Shown here piece after piece: positions 17,458 through 26,098 of a DNA stretch of 64,000 nt. Positions within the stretch are counted from its first letter, which is position 1, and every line of letters begins with the position of its first letter. The position numbers were made by a program, and so were the translations under genes. Origin of the DNA: Betaproteobacteria bacterium (GTDB lineage Bacteria > Pseudomonadota > Gammaproteobacteria > Burkholderiales > Usitatibacteraceae). The DNA is taken from positions 1,240,001-1,304,000 of the forward strand of contig JADJSD010000001.1 of the NCBI GenBank assembly GCA_016711875.1, read 5' to 3'. Under the pieces are notes generated by a model. The model searched no databases. It worked only from the letters and a program-made list of their open reading frames with translations, and was not told the DNA's origin.

Positions 17458-18753
17458 ATGAACGACATCATCGAGCGCCTGCTGAAGGACGTGGCCCTGC
17501 CGCGCATGGTGCGCGCGCGCCAGGTCCTGGCCGACAAGGCCCTGCCCGACGTGGCCGCTGCGGTGCGCGAGCAGGTGCGCGCCCCCGCCATCGCCTCGCT
17601 GATCCGCCCCGGCATGAGCATCGCCGTGGCCGTGGGCAGCCGCGGCCTCGCGGAGCTGCCGCTCCTCGTGCGCACGCTCGTGGAGGAATTGAAGCTCGCG
17701 AAGGCCCTTCCTTTCATCGTCCCGGCGATGGGCAGCCACGGCGGCGCCACGGCCGAGGGGCAGGTGGCGCTGCTCGCGGCCCTGGGCATCACCGAGTCGA
17801 GCGCCGGCTGCGAGATCCGCTCGTCGATGGAGGTGGTCGAGATCGACCGGCTCCCGAGCGGCCTGCCGGTCTACCTGGACGCGAACGCCTTCGCTGCCGA
17901 CGGCATCGTGGTCCTCAACCGCGTGAAGCCGCACACGAGTTTCAGCGGCCCCAACGAGAGCGGCCTCGCGAAGATGCTCGCCATCGGCCTCGGCAAGCAG
18001 AAGGGCGCCGAATCCTGCCACGCGCTCGGCTTCGCGACGATGGCGCAGAACGTCACGGAGATGGCGCGCATCAAGCTCGAGAAGACGAAGGTGCTCTTCG
18101 GCCTCGCGACGGTGGAGAACGCCTGCGAGCGCCTGGCCGTCGTCGAGGCGGTGCCCGCATCCTGCCTGCTGGAGCGCGACGCCGCGCTGCTCGAGGTGGC
18201 CCGGGGCCTCATGCCGCGCCTCGCCTTCAACCCCCTCGACGTGCTCGTCATCGACCGCATGGGCAAGGAGTTCTCGGGCACGGGCATGGACCCGAACATC
18301 ACCGGCCGCGCCTCGACCACCTATATCCAGACCACCCAGCGGGTGAACCGCATGGTGATCCTGGACCTCACCGAGCGCAGCAAGGGAAACGCCACCGGCA
18401 TGGGCCTGGCGGACGTGTGCACGCGCCGCCTGTTCGACAAGATCGACTTCGCGCCCACCTACGCCAACCACATCACGGCCGCGGTCATCGGCCACGCCAA
18501 GATCCCGATGATCATGCAGACCGACCAGCGCGCCGTGCAGGTGGCGGTGCGCACGAGCAACGTGCCGGACCTGAAGCGCCTTCGCGTCATGCGCATCCCG
18601 AACACCCTGCACCTGGAGCACGTCGAGATCTCGGAGGGCCTGCTCGAGGAGGCGCGAGGTCGCAGCGACGTCGAAATCCGGGGCGAGCTTCGCGACTGGT
18701 CCTTCGACGCGCAAGGAAACCTCGCGAACCTCGGCGACTGGGCGGCGCACTAG
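17458..18753 (+). CDS. LarA-like nickel-pincer-dependent 2-hydroxyacid racemase/epimerase
   Basis: This is a 431-residue LarA homologue (lactate racemase is about 424). Residues lining the nickel-pincer cofactor in Lactiplantibacillus LarA (His108, His174, Lys184, His200) have likely counterparts: His94 in GSHGG, His159 in RVKPH, Lys172 in GLAKML and His188 in ESCH, with similar spacing. The three cofactor genes larC, larE and larB follow at once in the same orientation, which strongly supports NPN dependence. The substrate need not be lactate, since LarA homologues act on other 2-hydroxyacids. It is likely cytoplasmic. Confidence 0.85.
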   Translation: MNDIIERLLKDVALPRMVRARQVLADKALPDVAAAVREQVRAPAIASLIRPGMSIAVAVGSRGLAELPLLVRTLVEELKLAKALPFIVPAMGSHGGATAEGQVALLAALGITESSAGCEIRSSMEVVEIDRLPSGLPVYLDANAFAADGIVVLNRVKPHTSFSGPNESGLAKMLAIGLGKQKGAESCHALGFATMAQNVTEMARIKLEKTKVLFGLATVENACERLAVVEAVPASCLLERDAALLEVARGLMPRLAFNPLDVLVIDRMGKEFSGTGMDPNITGRASTTYIQTTQRVNRMVILDLTERSKGNATGMGLADVCTRRLFDKIDFAPTYANHITAAVIGHAKIPMIMQTDQRAVQVAVRTSNVPDLKRLRVMRIPNTLHLEHVEISEGLLEEARGRSDVEIRGELRDWSFDAQGNLANLGDWAAH

Positions 18754-18757
18754 GCTG

Positions 18758-19966
18758 ATGGCGGCGCGCACCCACGTCCATCTCGACGCCGTCGGCGGCG
18801 CCGCGGGCGACATGTTCGTGGCGGCGCTGCTCGATGCGCGGCCCGATCTCGTCGCGCGCGCCTTCGCGGACATCGAGGCCGTCCTTCCCCCGGGGCTCGG
18901 CAAGCCGGCGCTCGCGCCGGGGATGAGCGGCGGCATCGCGGTGCGGCGCTTCGCACTCCGGGACGGCGCGGCTTCCGGACACCTCGGGGGTGAGGAACAC
19001 CCCCACGGGGTCCGTTACGCGAGCCTTGTGCAGCGCATCGAGGGCGCGAAGCTCCATGCCGGCACGGCCGCCGAGGCACTCGCCATCCTCGCGCGGCTCG
19101 CGCAGACGGAAGCGCGCCTGCACGGGGTGAGCGTCGACGACGTGCACTTCCACGAGATCGGCGACTGGGATTCCCTCATGGACGTGGTCGCGGCCGGCAG
19201 CGTGGCAGCCGCGCTCGCCCCTTGCACCTGGAGCGTCTCGGCACTGCCTCGCGGCGACGGCTTCGTGCGCACGCATCACGGCCTGCTGCCCGTTCCCGCG
19301 CCCGCCAGCGCGGCGCTCCTCGAGGGCTTCCGCTTCCGCGACGACGGCGTCGGCGGCGAGCGCGTCACGCCCACGGGCGCGGGCATCCTCGCGCACCTCA
19401 CGAAGGGCGCGGCGTTCCCGAAAGGGGCATTCGTCCTGCGCGCCACGGGCAACGGTGCGGGAACCCGCGACCTCCCGGGCATGCCCAACATCCTGCGCGC
19501 CATGATCTACGAGCCCTCGCAGGGCCATGCCACCGGCGACGAGGTGATCGTGATCGCATTCGACGTGGACGACATGACGGGCGAGGAGATCGGCGTGGCC
19601 TCGGACCGCTTGCGCGCGCAGGAGGGCGTCATCGACCTCACCCTCGGTTCGCGCTGGGGCAAGAAGAGCCGTCCCGTGATCGACTTCCGGCTGCTCGTGC
19701 AGCCCGAATCCGTGGAAGCCGTGCGCGAGACGTGCTTCCGGGAGACCTCCACGCTGGGCCTGCGCGAAACGCGCGAAGCGCGCACCGTGCTTCCCCGCAA
19801 GCCGGGCACGGTCGCGGTGGAAGGCGTCGGCGTGCGCGTGAAGCGCGCGGTGCGCCCGGGGGGCGGCACGACGGTGAAGGTGGAAAGCGACGACCTCGCC
19901 GGCCACGGGAGCCTCGCGGAACGCCGCCGCCTGAAGGCGCTGGGCGAATCGGAGGGCGGCGCATGA
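18758..19966 (+). CDS. larC: Nickel-pincer cofactor nickel-insertion cyclometallase
   Basis: LarC inserts nickel into the pyridinium-dithiocarboxylate mononucleotide, the last step of NPN cofactor synthesis. The 402-residue reading frame is continuous, unlike the split larC1/larC2 of Lactiplantibacillus. Family motifs are HLDAVGGAAGDMFVAALLD at the start, VDDVHFHEIGDWDSLMDVV, and GERVTPTGAGILAHL. It lies four bases after the LarA-like gene, and its stop overlaps the larE ATG by four bases. The operon context A-C-E-B makes the call secure. Confidence 0.93.
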   Translation: MAARTHVHLDAVGGAAGDMFVAALLDARPDLVARAFADIEAVLPPGLGKPALAPGMSGGIAVRRFALRDGAASGHLGGEEHPHGVRYASLVQRIEGAKLHAGTAAEALAILARLAQTEARLHGVSVDDVHFHEIGDWDSLMDVVAAGSVAAALAPCTWSVSALPRGDGFVRTHHGLLPVPAPASAALLEGFRFRDDGVGGERVTPTGAGILAHLTKGAAFPKGAFVLRATGNGAGTRDLPGMPNILRAMIYEPSQGHATGDEVIVIAFDVDDMTGEEIGVASDRLRAQEGVIDLTLGSRWGKKSRPVIDFRLLVQPESVEAVRETCFRETSTLGLRETREARTVLPRKPGTVAVEGVGVRVKRAVRPGGGTTVKVESDDLAGHGSLAERRRLKALGESEGGA

Positions 19967-20772
19967 ACGGGCGGCTCGATCATCAGGCCGCCCTCGTCGC
20001 GGTGCTGGACCGGCACCCGGCCATCGCCGTGGCCGCGAGCGGCGGCGTGGACAGCATGGTGCTCGCCTACGTGGCCCACCGCTTCTCGCGCGCGGACGTT
20101 TCGGTGATGCACGCCGTGTCGCCCGCGGTGCCGCTCCTCGCCACGCAGCGCGTGCGCGAACACGCCCACCGCCACGGCTGGAACCTGCGCCTGCTGGACG
20201 CGGGCGAGATGGCCGACCCGGACTACCTCGCCAACCCGGTGGACCGGTGCTTCCACTGCAAGAAGAACCTCTACGGCCGCATGGCGGCCCTCGCGGGCGG
20301 CACCCTCGCCTCGGGCACCAACCTCGACGACCTCGCCGACTTCCGTCCCGGCCTCGAGGCGGCGAAGAACCACGGCGTCGTGCATCCCTACGTGGAGGCC
20401 GGGCTCGCCAAGGCGGACATCTACGCGCTCGCGCAGCGGTACGGCCTCGACGATCTCGCGGCGCTCCCCGCGCAGCCCTGCCTGTCGAGCCGCATCGAGA
20501 CGGGCATCGCCGTGGACCGCGCGGCCCTGCACTTCATCGAGCGTGCGGAGGCGGCGATGGCCGAGCGCCTTCCGGGGCGCCGCACCCTGCGCTGCCGCAT
20601 CACGGCCGAGGGCGTCTATCTCGCCCTCGATGCCCTTCCCGAAGGCGCCGAGCGCGAGTCGCTCGAAGCCTGGGCGCGCGAGTTCTGTGCCCGGTTCGGC
20701 CGCGAGTTCGCGGGCCTGCGACCTTACCGGCAGGGCGCGGCTTTCCTTCGCGAAGTGAAGGTCCACCCGTGA
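19963..20772 (+). CDS. larE: ATP-dependent sulfur transferase for nickel-pincer cofactor
   Basis: LarE converts the two carboxylates of the pyridinium mononucleotide to thiocarboxylates. It is a 269-residue PP-loop ATPase with SGGVDS at residues 26-31. Three cysteines are present: Cys96 and Cys99 in RCFHCKKNLY and Cys173 in QPCLSSR. Cys173 matches the sacrificial Cys176 of the Lactiplantibacillus enzyme, while the three-Cys set resembles LarE types that bind an iron-sulfur cluster. It overlaps larC and larB by four bases on each side. Confidence 0.93.
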   Translation: MNGRLDHQAALVAVLDRHPAIAVAASGGVDSMVLAYVAHRFSRADVSVMHAVSPAVPLLATQRVREHAHRHGWNLRLLDAGEMADPDYLANPVDRCFHCKKNLYGRMAALAGGTLASGTNLDDLADFRPGLEAAKNHGVVHPYVEAGLAKADIYALAQRYGLDDLAALPAQPCLSSRIETGIAVDRAALHFIERAEAAMAERLPGRRTLRCRITAEGVYLALDALPEGAERESLEAWAREFCARFGREFAGLRPYRQGAAFLREVKVHP

Positions 20773-21413
20773 CCGACTTCGTCCTCGACTGGGAGCGCGA
20801 GAAGCGCACGGGCGTTGCCGAGGCGGTGCTGTGCGAAGGAAAGAGCGTCGCGCAGGTCGACGCCATCCTGGGCGAGGCCGGGGAGCGGCGGCTGCTCCTC
20901 ACGCGGCTGGATGAAAGCAAGCACGCCGGGCTCGCCGCGGCGGTTCGCGCCAAGCTCGACTTCGACCCTCTCTCGAGGACGGCCTTCCACGGCGCGCCGA
21001 AGGCGCCGGCCCTCGAAGGCGCCGGCATCGTGTGCGCCGGCACCTCGGACCTGCCCGTCGCCCGGGAAGCTGCGCGCAGCCTCGCCTTCGCCGGCTTCGC
21101 CGCGCCGGTCATCGCGGACGTGGGAGTCGCGGGCCTGTGGCGCCTCATGAAGCGCCTGGACGAGATCCGCACCTTCAAGGTCGTCATCGCCGTCGCGGGC
21201 ATGGAAGGCGCGCTCTTCAGCGTGATCGCGGGCCTCGTGGAGGCGCCGGTCATCGCGGTGCCCACCTCCGTGGGCTACGGCGTCGCGCAGGGCGGCCACG
21301 TGGCCCTCCACAGCGCGCTCGCCACCTGCGCCACGGGCGTCGTCGCGGTGAACATCGACAACGGCTACGGCGGCGCGTGCGCCGCGATCCGCATCCTGAA
21401 GCGCGGCGCCTGA
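20769..21413 (+). CDS. larB: Pyridinium-3,5-biscarboxylic acid mononucleotide synthase
   Basis: LarB carboxylates and hydrolyses nicotinic acid adenine dinucleotide, the first step of NPN cofactor synthesis. The 214-residue protein starts at a GTG overlapping the larE stop. The C-terminal PurE-like domain is clear: VCAGTSDLPVAREA, IAVAGMEGALFSVIAGL and VAVPTSVGYG-type wording, then NIDNGYGGACAA near the end. It completes a full set of cofactor genes (B, C, E) beside a LarA-like enzyme. Confidence 0.93.
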   Translation: MTDFVLDWEREKRTGVAEAVLCEGKSVAQVDAILGEAGERRLLLTRLDESKHAGLAAAVRAKLDFDPLSRTAFHGAPKAPALEGAGIVCAGTSDLPVAREAARSLAFAGFAAPVIADVGVAGLWRLMKRLDEIRTFKVVIAVAGMEGALFSVIAGLVEAPVIAVPTSVGYGVAQGGHVALHSALATCATGVVAVNIDNGYGGACAAIRILKRGA

Positions 21414-21427
21414 GCGGCGCCCCGACC

Positions 21428-22702
21428 GTGGCCGCGTCCGCCTACTCCGCCGTCTTCCGCGACCGCAACCTCGCGGTCATCCTGCTGCTGGGGTTCGCCT
21501 CCGGATTGCCCCTCGCGCTCACCGGCGGCACGCTGCAGGCGTGGATGACCGTCGAGGGCGTGAGCCTCGCCACCATCGGCATCTTCACGCTGGTGGGCGT
21601 GCCCTACACGTGGAAGTTCCTGTGGTCGCCGCTCATGGACCGCTTCGTGCCGCCCTTCCTCGGCCGTCGGCGCGGCTGGCTCGTGATCACGCAGCTCGCC
21701 ATCGCGGGTCTCATCGCGGCGATGGCCACGAGCAACCCGCGCGAGGACCTCGCGTGGATCGCCGTCCTCGCGGTGCTGCTCGCCTTCACCTCGGCCTCCC
21801 AGGACATCGTCTACGACGCCTACCGCACGGACATCGCCAAGCCCGAGCAGCGCGGGCTCGCGGCGGCGTTCACCGTGGTGGGCTACCGCGTGGCGATGCT
21901 CACCTCGGGCGCCGCGGCCCTGGTGCTGGTGGCGGGCTCCGGCTTCATTCCCGCGCTCGGCTGGAAGAACACGTACCTCGTGATGGCCGGGCTCATGGTC
22001 GTGGCCGCCTTCGTCACGCTCGCGGGCAAGGAGCCCGAGATCCAGGCGCCGCCGCCGCGCACCCTGGAGGAAGCGGTGCTCCTTCCCCTGCGCGAGTTCT
22101 TCGCGCGACCGGGCGCCTGGGCGCTCCTCGTGCTCGTGATCCTCTACAAGCTGGGCGACGCGTTCGCGGTGTCCCTCTCCACGGCGTTCCTCCTGCGTGG
22201 CGTGGGCTTTCCGCTCGACGTCGTGGGCTACGTGAACAAGGGGATGGGGCTCGCGGCCACCATCGTGGGCGCCCTCTTCGGCGGGGCGATCATGGTGAGG
22301 CTCGGCCTTTACCGCGCGCTGATGGTCTTCGGCGTGCTGCAGGCGCTCTCCAACCTGGGCTTCATGGCCCTGGCCTACGCCGGCAAGAGCTATCCGATGA
22401 TGGTGTTCGCCGTGGGCTTCGAGAACCTCACGGGCGGGATGGGCACGGCGGCCTTCGTCGCGCTGATGATGGCGCTGTGCGACCGGCGCTTCACGGCCAC
22501 GCAGTACGCGCTCATCTCGGCGCTCTCGGCTTTCGGCCGCGTGTACGTGGGGCCCGCCGCAGGCTATGCCACGGATCCGAAGCAGCTCGGGCTCGCGTGG
22601 ACGACGTTCTTCTTCCTCACCTTCCTGGTGGCGCTTCCGGGGCTCGCGTTCCTCGCGTGGAAGCGCGCCACCGTCGAGGCCCTCGACAAGCCTGCCGCAT
22701 AA
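21428..22702 (+). CDS. ampG: AmpG-like muropeptide MFS permease
   Basis: AmpG imports anhydro-muropeptides from the periplasm for cell-wall recycling. The 424-residue protein has about 12 hydrophobic segments. The N-terminal pattern FASGLPLALTGGTLQAWM, then GVPYTWKFLWSPLMDR and SASQDIVYDAYRTD, is characteristic of AmpG. Translation begins at a GTG 14 bases after larB, so it may be transcribed with the lar operon, though the functions appear unrelated. Its first bases are in high-GC DNA with no separate promoter seen. Confidence 0.92.
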   Translation: MAASAYSAVFRDRNLAVILLLGFASGLPLALTGGTLQAWMTVEGVSLATIGIFTLVGVPYTWKFLWSPLMDRFVPPFLGRRRGWLVITQLAIAGLIAAMATSNPREDLAWIAVLAVLLAFTSASQDIVYDAYRTDIAKPEQRGLAAAFTVVGYRVAMLTSGAAALVLVAGSGFIPALGWKNTYLVMAGLMVVAAFVTLAGKEPEIQAPPPRTLEEAVLLPLREFFARPGAWALLVLVILYKLGDAFAVSLSTAFLLRGVGFPLDVVGYVNKGMGLAATIVGALFGGAIMVRLGLYRALMVFGVLQALSNLGFMALAYAGKSYPMMVFAVGFENLTGGMGTAAFVALMMALCDRRFTATQYALISALSAFGRVYVGPAAGYATDPKQLGLAWTTFFFLTFLVALPGLAFLAWKRATVEALDKPAA

Positions 22703-22734
22703 TCGCGTTTTCGCACCGACGGATCGACGCCCCC

Positions 22735-23157
22735 ATGGCCATGCCCCCCTTCCACCTCGCCTTCCCCGTGCGCGACCTCGAGGAGGCCCGCGCCTTCTAC
22801 GGCAAGCTCCTGGGCTGCCCCGAGGGGCGCTCCAGCCCCGACTGGATCGACTTCGATTTCCACGGCCACCAGATCGTCGCGCACCTGTCTCCCGCGGAGG
22901 CGGGGCACCGCAACACGAGCGCCGTCGACGGCGACAACGTGCCGGTGCGCCACTTCGGGCTGGTGCTGCCGATGAACGAGTGGCACGCGATGGCCGATCG
23001 CCTGAAGGCCGCGGGCATCGCCTTCGTCATCGAGCCGCATGTCCGCTTCAAGGGGCTGCCCGGCGAGCAGGCGACGATGTTCTTCCTGGACCCGTGCGGC
23101 AACGCCCTCGAGTTCAAGGCCTTCGCCGATCCGTCGCGGCTGTTCGCGAAGCAGTAG
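22735..23157 (+). CDS. VOC/glyoxalase family protein
   Basis: This is a 140-residue single-domain vicinal-oxygen-chelate protein. The two beta-alpha-beta-beta-beta halves are visible as FHLAFPVRDLEEARAFYGKL, followed by HFGLVLPMNEWHAMADRL and ending FFLDPCGNALEFKAF. Likely metal ligands are the early His (FHLAF), His in VRHFGL and Glu in ALEFKAF. It is cytoplasmic; the substrate is unknown. Its 3' end overlaps the convergent MFS gene by 44 bases. Confidence 0.88.
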   Translation: MAMPPFHLAFPVRDLEEARAFYGKLLGCPEGRSSPDWIDFDFHGHQIVAHLSPAEAGHRNTSAVDGDNVPVRHFGLVLPMNEWHAMADRLKAAGIAFVIEPHVRFKGLPGEQATMFFLDPCGNALEFKAFADPSRLFAKQ

Positions 23158-24310
23158 CGGCGGCGAGGACGAGCAGGCCCGCGGCGATCCAGAGCGTCGC
23201 GGGCAGCCACGCGAGCACCGGCTTCCACGCGCCGTCCTGCGGCACCTGCGCGATGACGAGCGCGATGCGCGTGAAGGCCGCGATGGCGAGCAGCGACCAC
23301 AGGGCGCCGCTCACGAAGCCTTCGCGCCCGGTGCGGCCCATGGCGAGGGCCGCGGCGGCGGCGCTCGAGATGGCGATGCCCCAGCCGGCGCCCGCGACGA
23401 ACTGCGCGGTCACCAGCAGCGGCAGGCTGCCGGCGCTCGTGGCGAGCACCGCGCCGATGCCGCCCAGCGCCGAACCCAGCGCGAAGGCCGCGACGCCGCC
23501 CACGCGCCGGGTTGCGAGTACGCCCGGGGCGAGCATCACGTTGAAGCCGATCCAGAAGACGGGCATCAGCGCCTCGAGATCCGCGGGCTTCGCGAAGCGC
23601 AGGAACGCGGGCGCGGCGTTGAGCGCGAAGTGCACCTGGAAGGCGAGCCCCGCGAGCAGCACGGCCGCGAGAAAGGCGGTGACCGGCCCGGCCGCGAGGC
23701 GTGCCGTGGGCGCCTGCGCTTCCACGGCAGGCGCGGGATTCGCGTGGATGGCGCGGGCGAGCACCATCGTCGCGAGCGCGAGCGAAACCGCCGCCAGCGC
23801 GAAAGGCCAGCGCGGGTCCCCGCCCTTCAGGGCACTCGTGAGGTAGGGGCCGATCGCGCTTGCGACGCCCAGCCCGAAGAGGAACCACGCCGCGGCTGCC
23901 GGCTGCGAGGGGCCGGGCACGTGGCGCCCGAGGAGCACGAAGGGCGGCGCCCGCAATGCGGACGAAGTCGCGGACCACACGACCGTGAGCGCGAGGAAGA
24001 GGGCGGGCGAACCCTGCGGTGCCACGAGCGGCATCGCGAGGAACGCGCCGCACGACACGAGCGTCGCCAGCGCGATCGCGTTGCCCAGCCTCGCCGTGGC
24101 GCCCGCGACGCGATCGGCCGCCGTCCCGAGCGCCCAGTCCATCGCCGCGAAGATCGCCTGGTCCATGAGCAGGATCCACGGCACCCAGCGCTTGTCGATG
24201 CCGGCCTGCGCCGCGAGCGAGGGCAGGTAGATCACGTAGACCGTCCAGCCCACGGCCAGGAGGAACTGCGATGCCGCGCTCGCCGCGACGAGCCCGCGGA
24301 GGCCGTTCAC
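23114..24310 (-). CDS. Major facilitator superfamily transporter
   Basis: This is a 398-residue membrane protein with about 12 hydrophobic segments and the loop-rich pattern of MFS carriers (for example TAADRVAGATARLGNA after TM2-3). The GTG start at 24310 overlaps the preceding Hyi stop by four bases, so it is the last gene of the gntR-denD-hyi operon. It probably imports the sugar acid used by DenD and Hyi. Its 3' end overlaps the VOC gene by 44 bases. The substrate is inferred from context only. Confidence 0.85.
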   Translation of the reverse strand: MNGLRGLVAASAASQFLLAVGWTVYVIYLPSLAAQAGIDKRWVPWILLMDQAIFAAMDWALGTAADRVAGATARLGNAIALATLVSCGAFLAMPLVAPQGSPALFLALTVVWSATSSALRAPPFVLLGRHVPGPSQPAAAAWFLFGLGVASAIGPYLTSALKGGDPRWPFALAAVSLALATMVLARAIHANPAPAVEAQAPTARLAAGPVTAFLAAVLLAGLAFQVHFALNAAPAFLRFAKPADLEALMPVFWIGFNVMLAPGVLATRRVGGVAAFALGSALGGIGAVLATSAGSLPLLVTAQFVAGAGWGIAISSAAAAALAMGRTGREGFVSGALWSLLAIAAFTRIALVIAQVPQDGAWKPVLAWLPATLWIAAGLLVLAAATASRTAATDRRRP

Positions 24311-25098
24311 CGGTATCTCGAGTCCAGCCAGGGGCGGGCCCACGCGAGGCCGCGCGTGGTGTCGCCGCGCGGCCGGTACTCCAGGCCCACCCATCCGGAA
24401 TAGCCCAGGTGGTCGAGCATCTCGAAGAGCGGGTCGGGATCGATCTCGCCTTCATCGGGCTCGTGCCGGCCCGGCACGCCGGCGACCTGCACGTGGCCGA
24501 TGCGGTCGCGACCACGACGATAGTGCCCCGCCGGGTCGCCGTCGACGATCTGGCAGTGGTAGAAATCGAGCTGCACCTTGAGGTGGCGCGAGCCCACTTC
24601 CTGCACGATCTCGTGCGCCTCGGCCTGGTGCTGCAGGAAATAGCCGGGCGTGTCGCCGGGGTTGATGGGCTCGATCGTGAGCGTGAAGCCGACCTGCGCG
24701 GCCTCGGCCGCGGCCCAGGCGAGGTTCTTCACGTAGGTGGCGCGGCGCTCGGCGCGGTCCTCGCCTTCGGCGATCGATCCGGCCATGACGTGGATCACGC
24801 GGTTGTGGATCACGCGCGAGAACTCGAAGGCCTCGAGGATCGAGTCCTGGAATTCGCGCTCGCGCCCCGGCAGCGACGCGAGGCCCCGCTCGCCCGCCGC
24901 CCAGTCGCCCGCCGGGGCATTGATGAGCGCGCACTTGAGCCCGTAGGCCTTGAGCCGCGCGCGCACCTCGTGCACGCCTTGCTCGTAGGGCGAGCGCATC
25001 TCCACGCCCAGGAAGCCGTCCTGCGCGGCCAGGCGGAAGCGGTCCAGGAAGGGGACGTCCGGGTACAGCCAGTTCAGGTTCGCGGCGAGCCGGGGCAT
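24307..25098 (-). CDS. Hydroxypyruvate isomerase-like / 2-oxo-tetronate isomerase (TIM barrel)
   Basis: This is a 263-residue xylose-isomerase-like TIM barrel of the Hyi/OtnI type. Metal-ligand positions are visible: Glu in LTIEPINPGDTPGYFL, Asp in VQLDFYHCQI, His/Gln around GHVQVAGVPGRHEP and Glu in GLEYRP. The start chosen is the ATG at 25098 (PRLAANLNWLYP), which matches the family N-terminus; an ATG at 25116 would add six residues. It sits between DenD and the MFS gene, so isomerisation of 2-oxo-tetronate made by DenD is the likely role. Confidence 0.87.
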   Translation of the reverse strand: MPRLAANLNWLYPDVPFLDRFRLAAQDGFLGVEMRSPYEQGVHEVRARLKAYGLKCALINAPAGDWAAGERGLASLPGREREFQDSILEAFEFSRVIHNRVIHVMAGSIAEGEDRAERRATYVKNLAWAAAEAAQVGFTLTIEPINPGDTPGYFLQHQAEAHEIVQEVGSRHLKVQLDFYHCQIVDGDPAGHYRRGRDRIGHVQVAGVPGRHEPDEGEIDPDPLFEMLDHLGYSGWVGLEYRPRGDTTRGLAWARPWLDSRYR

Positions 25099-25135
25099 GC
25101 GGGAATTCTGCCGCATGCCGCACGCTTCACGCGAA

Positions 25136-26098
25136 CTATTCGCCGGCGAGGTAGGCCCGCACGATCGATTCGAAATCCGGCTCGGGCCGCATGCCCATCG
25201 CTTCGGCGCGCACCGTTTCGAGGCGGTCCGGCCAGCGCATGACGATGCCGGCCACGGCCTCGTCCGGCTCCCAGCGCACGCGCGAGGCGACCTCGCGGCC
25301 CGCCACGCGCTCGAGCGTCGCCACCATCTCGCCGGCGGTAACCGTGAGGCCCGGCGTGTTGAGCGAGCGGCCGGTGCCGAAGGCGCCCGCGGGCGCGTCG
25401 TGCGCCTGCAGCAGGTGGGCGATCGCGGTGCGCGGCGACGACAGCCAGATCGGCGTGTGCGGCGGCACGGGACAGGTCGCGATCTCGCCGGCGAGGGGCT
25501 CGCGGATGATGCCGCTCGCGAACGACGAGGCCGCCTTGTTGGGCCGGCCAGGACGAACGCTGATGGTCGGGAGCCGGACGGCCCGCCCGTCGATGAATCC
25601 CTTGCGCGAATGGTCGTTTACCAGCAGTTCGCCGATCGCCTTCTGCGTGCCGTAGGAATTCTGCGGATTCAGGATCCAGGTCTCGGGCACTGGCGTGGGC
25701 AGCGCACCGCCGAAAACCGCGACGCTGCTCGTGAAGACGAGGCGCGGCGGCCGCGGCAGGCGCCGGCAGGCCTCCAGCAGCAGGCGCGTCGCATCGAGGT
25801 TCACGCGAAGGCCCAGGTCGAAATCGGCCTCGGCTTGCCCGCTCACGACCGCGGCCAGGTGGAAGACGCTCGCGCAATCGCCGCCCAGGGCCGCGTCGAC
25901 GAAGGCCGGGTCGGCGATGTCGCCCACGAGCGAGGTGACGCGCGGGTCCTCGATCGGGGCATTCGCCATGTCCGCGAGCACGATCCGCGTCACTTCCCGG
26001 GGTTGGCCGTCGGGCCCAGCCACGGCGCCCCTATCGAGGATGCGCCTGGCGAGTCGCAGTCCGAGGAAGCCCGCGCCGCCGGTGATGAGGATCTTCAT
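25136..26098 (-). CDS. denD: D-erythronate dehydrogenase-like NAD-dependent epimerase/dehydratase
   Basis: This is a 320-residue extended short-chain dehydrogenase. The NAD-binding loop is TGGAGFLG near the N-terminus; FTSSVAVFGG and SYGTQKAIGE carry the Ser and Tyr-x3-Lys catalytic residues. The C-terminal RPGRPNKAASSFASGI is typical of DenD, which oxidises D-erythronate to 2-oxo-tetronate. Its ATG overlaps the gntR stop by four bases. The pairing with a Hyi/OtnI homologue supports this, but the OtnK kinase and OtnC decarboxylase are not in the window, so another sugar acid is possible. Confidence 0.85.
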   Translation of the reverse strand: MKILITGGAGFLGLRLARRILDRGAVAGPDGQPREVTRIVLADMANAPIEDPRVTSLVGDIADPAFVDAALGGDCASVFHLAAVVSGQAEADFDLGLRVNLDATRLLLEACRRLPRPPRLVFTSSVAVFGGALPTPVPETWILNPQNSYGTQKAIGELLVNDHSRKGFIDGRAVRLPTISVRPGRPNKAASSFASGIIREPLAGEIATCPVPPHTPIWLSSPRTAIAHLLQAHDAPAGAFGTGRSLNTPGLTVTAGEMVATLERVAGREVASRVRWEPDEAVAGIVMRWPDRLETVRAEAMGMRPEPDFESIVRAYLAGE

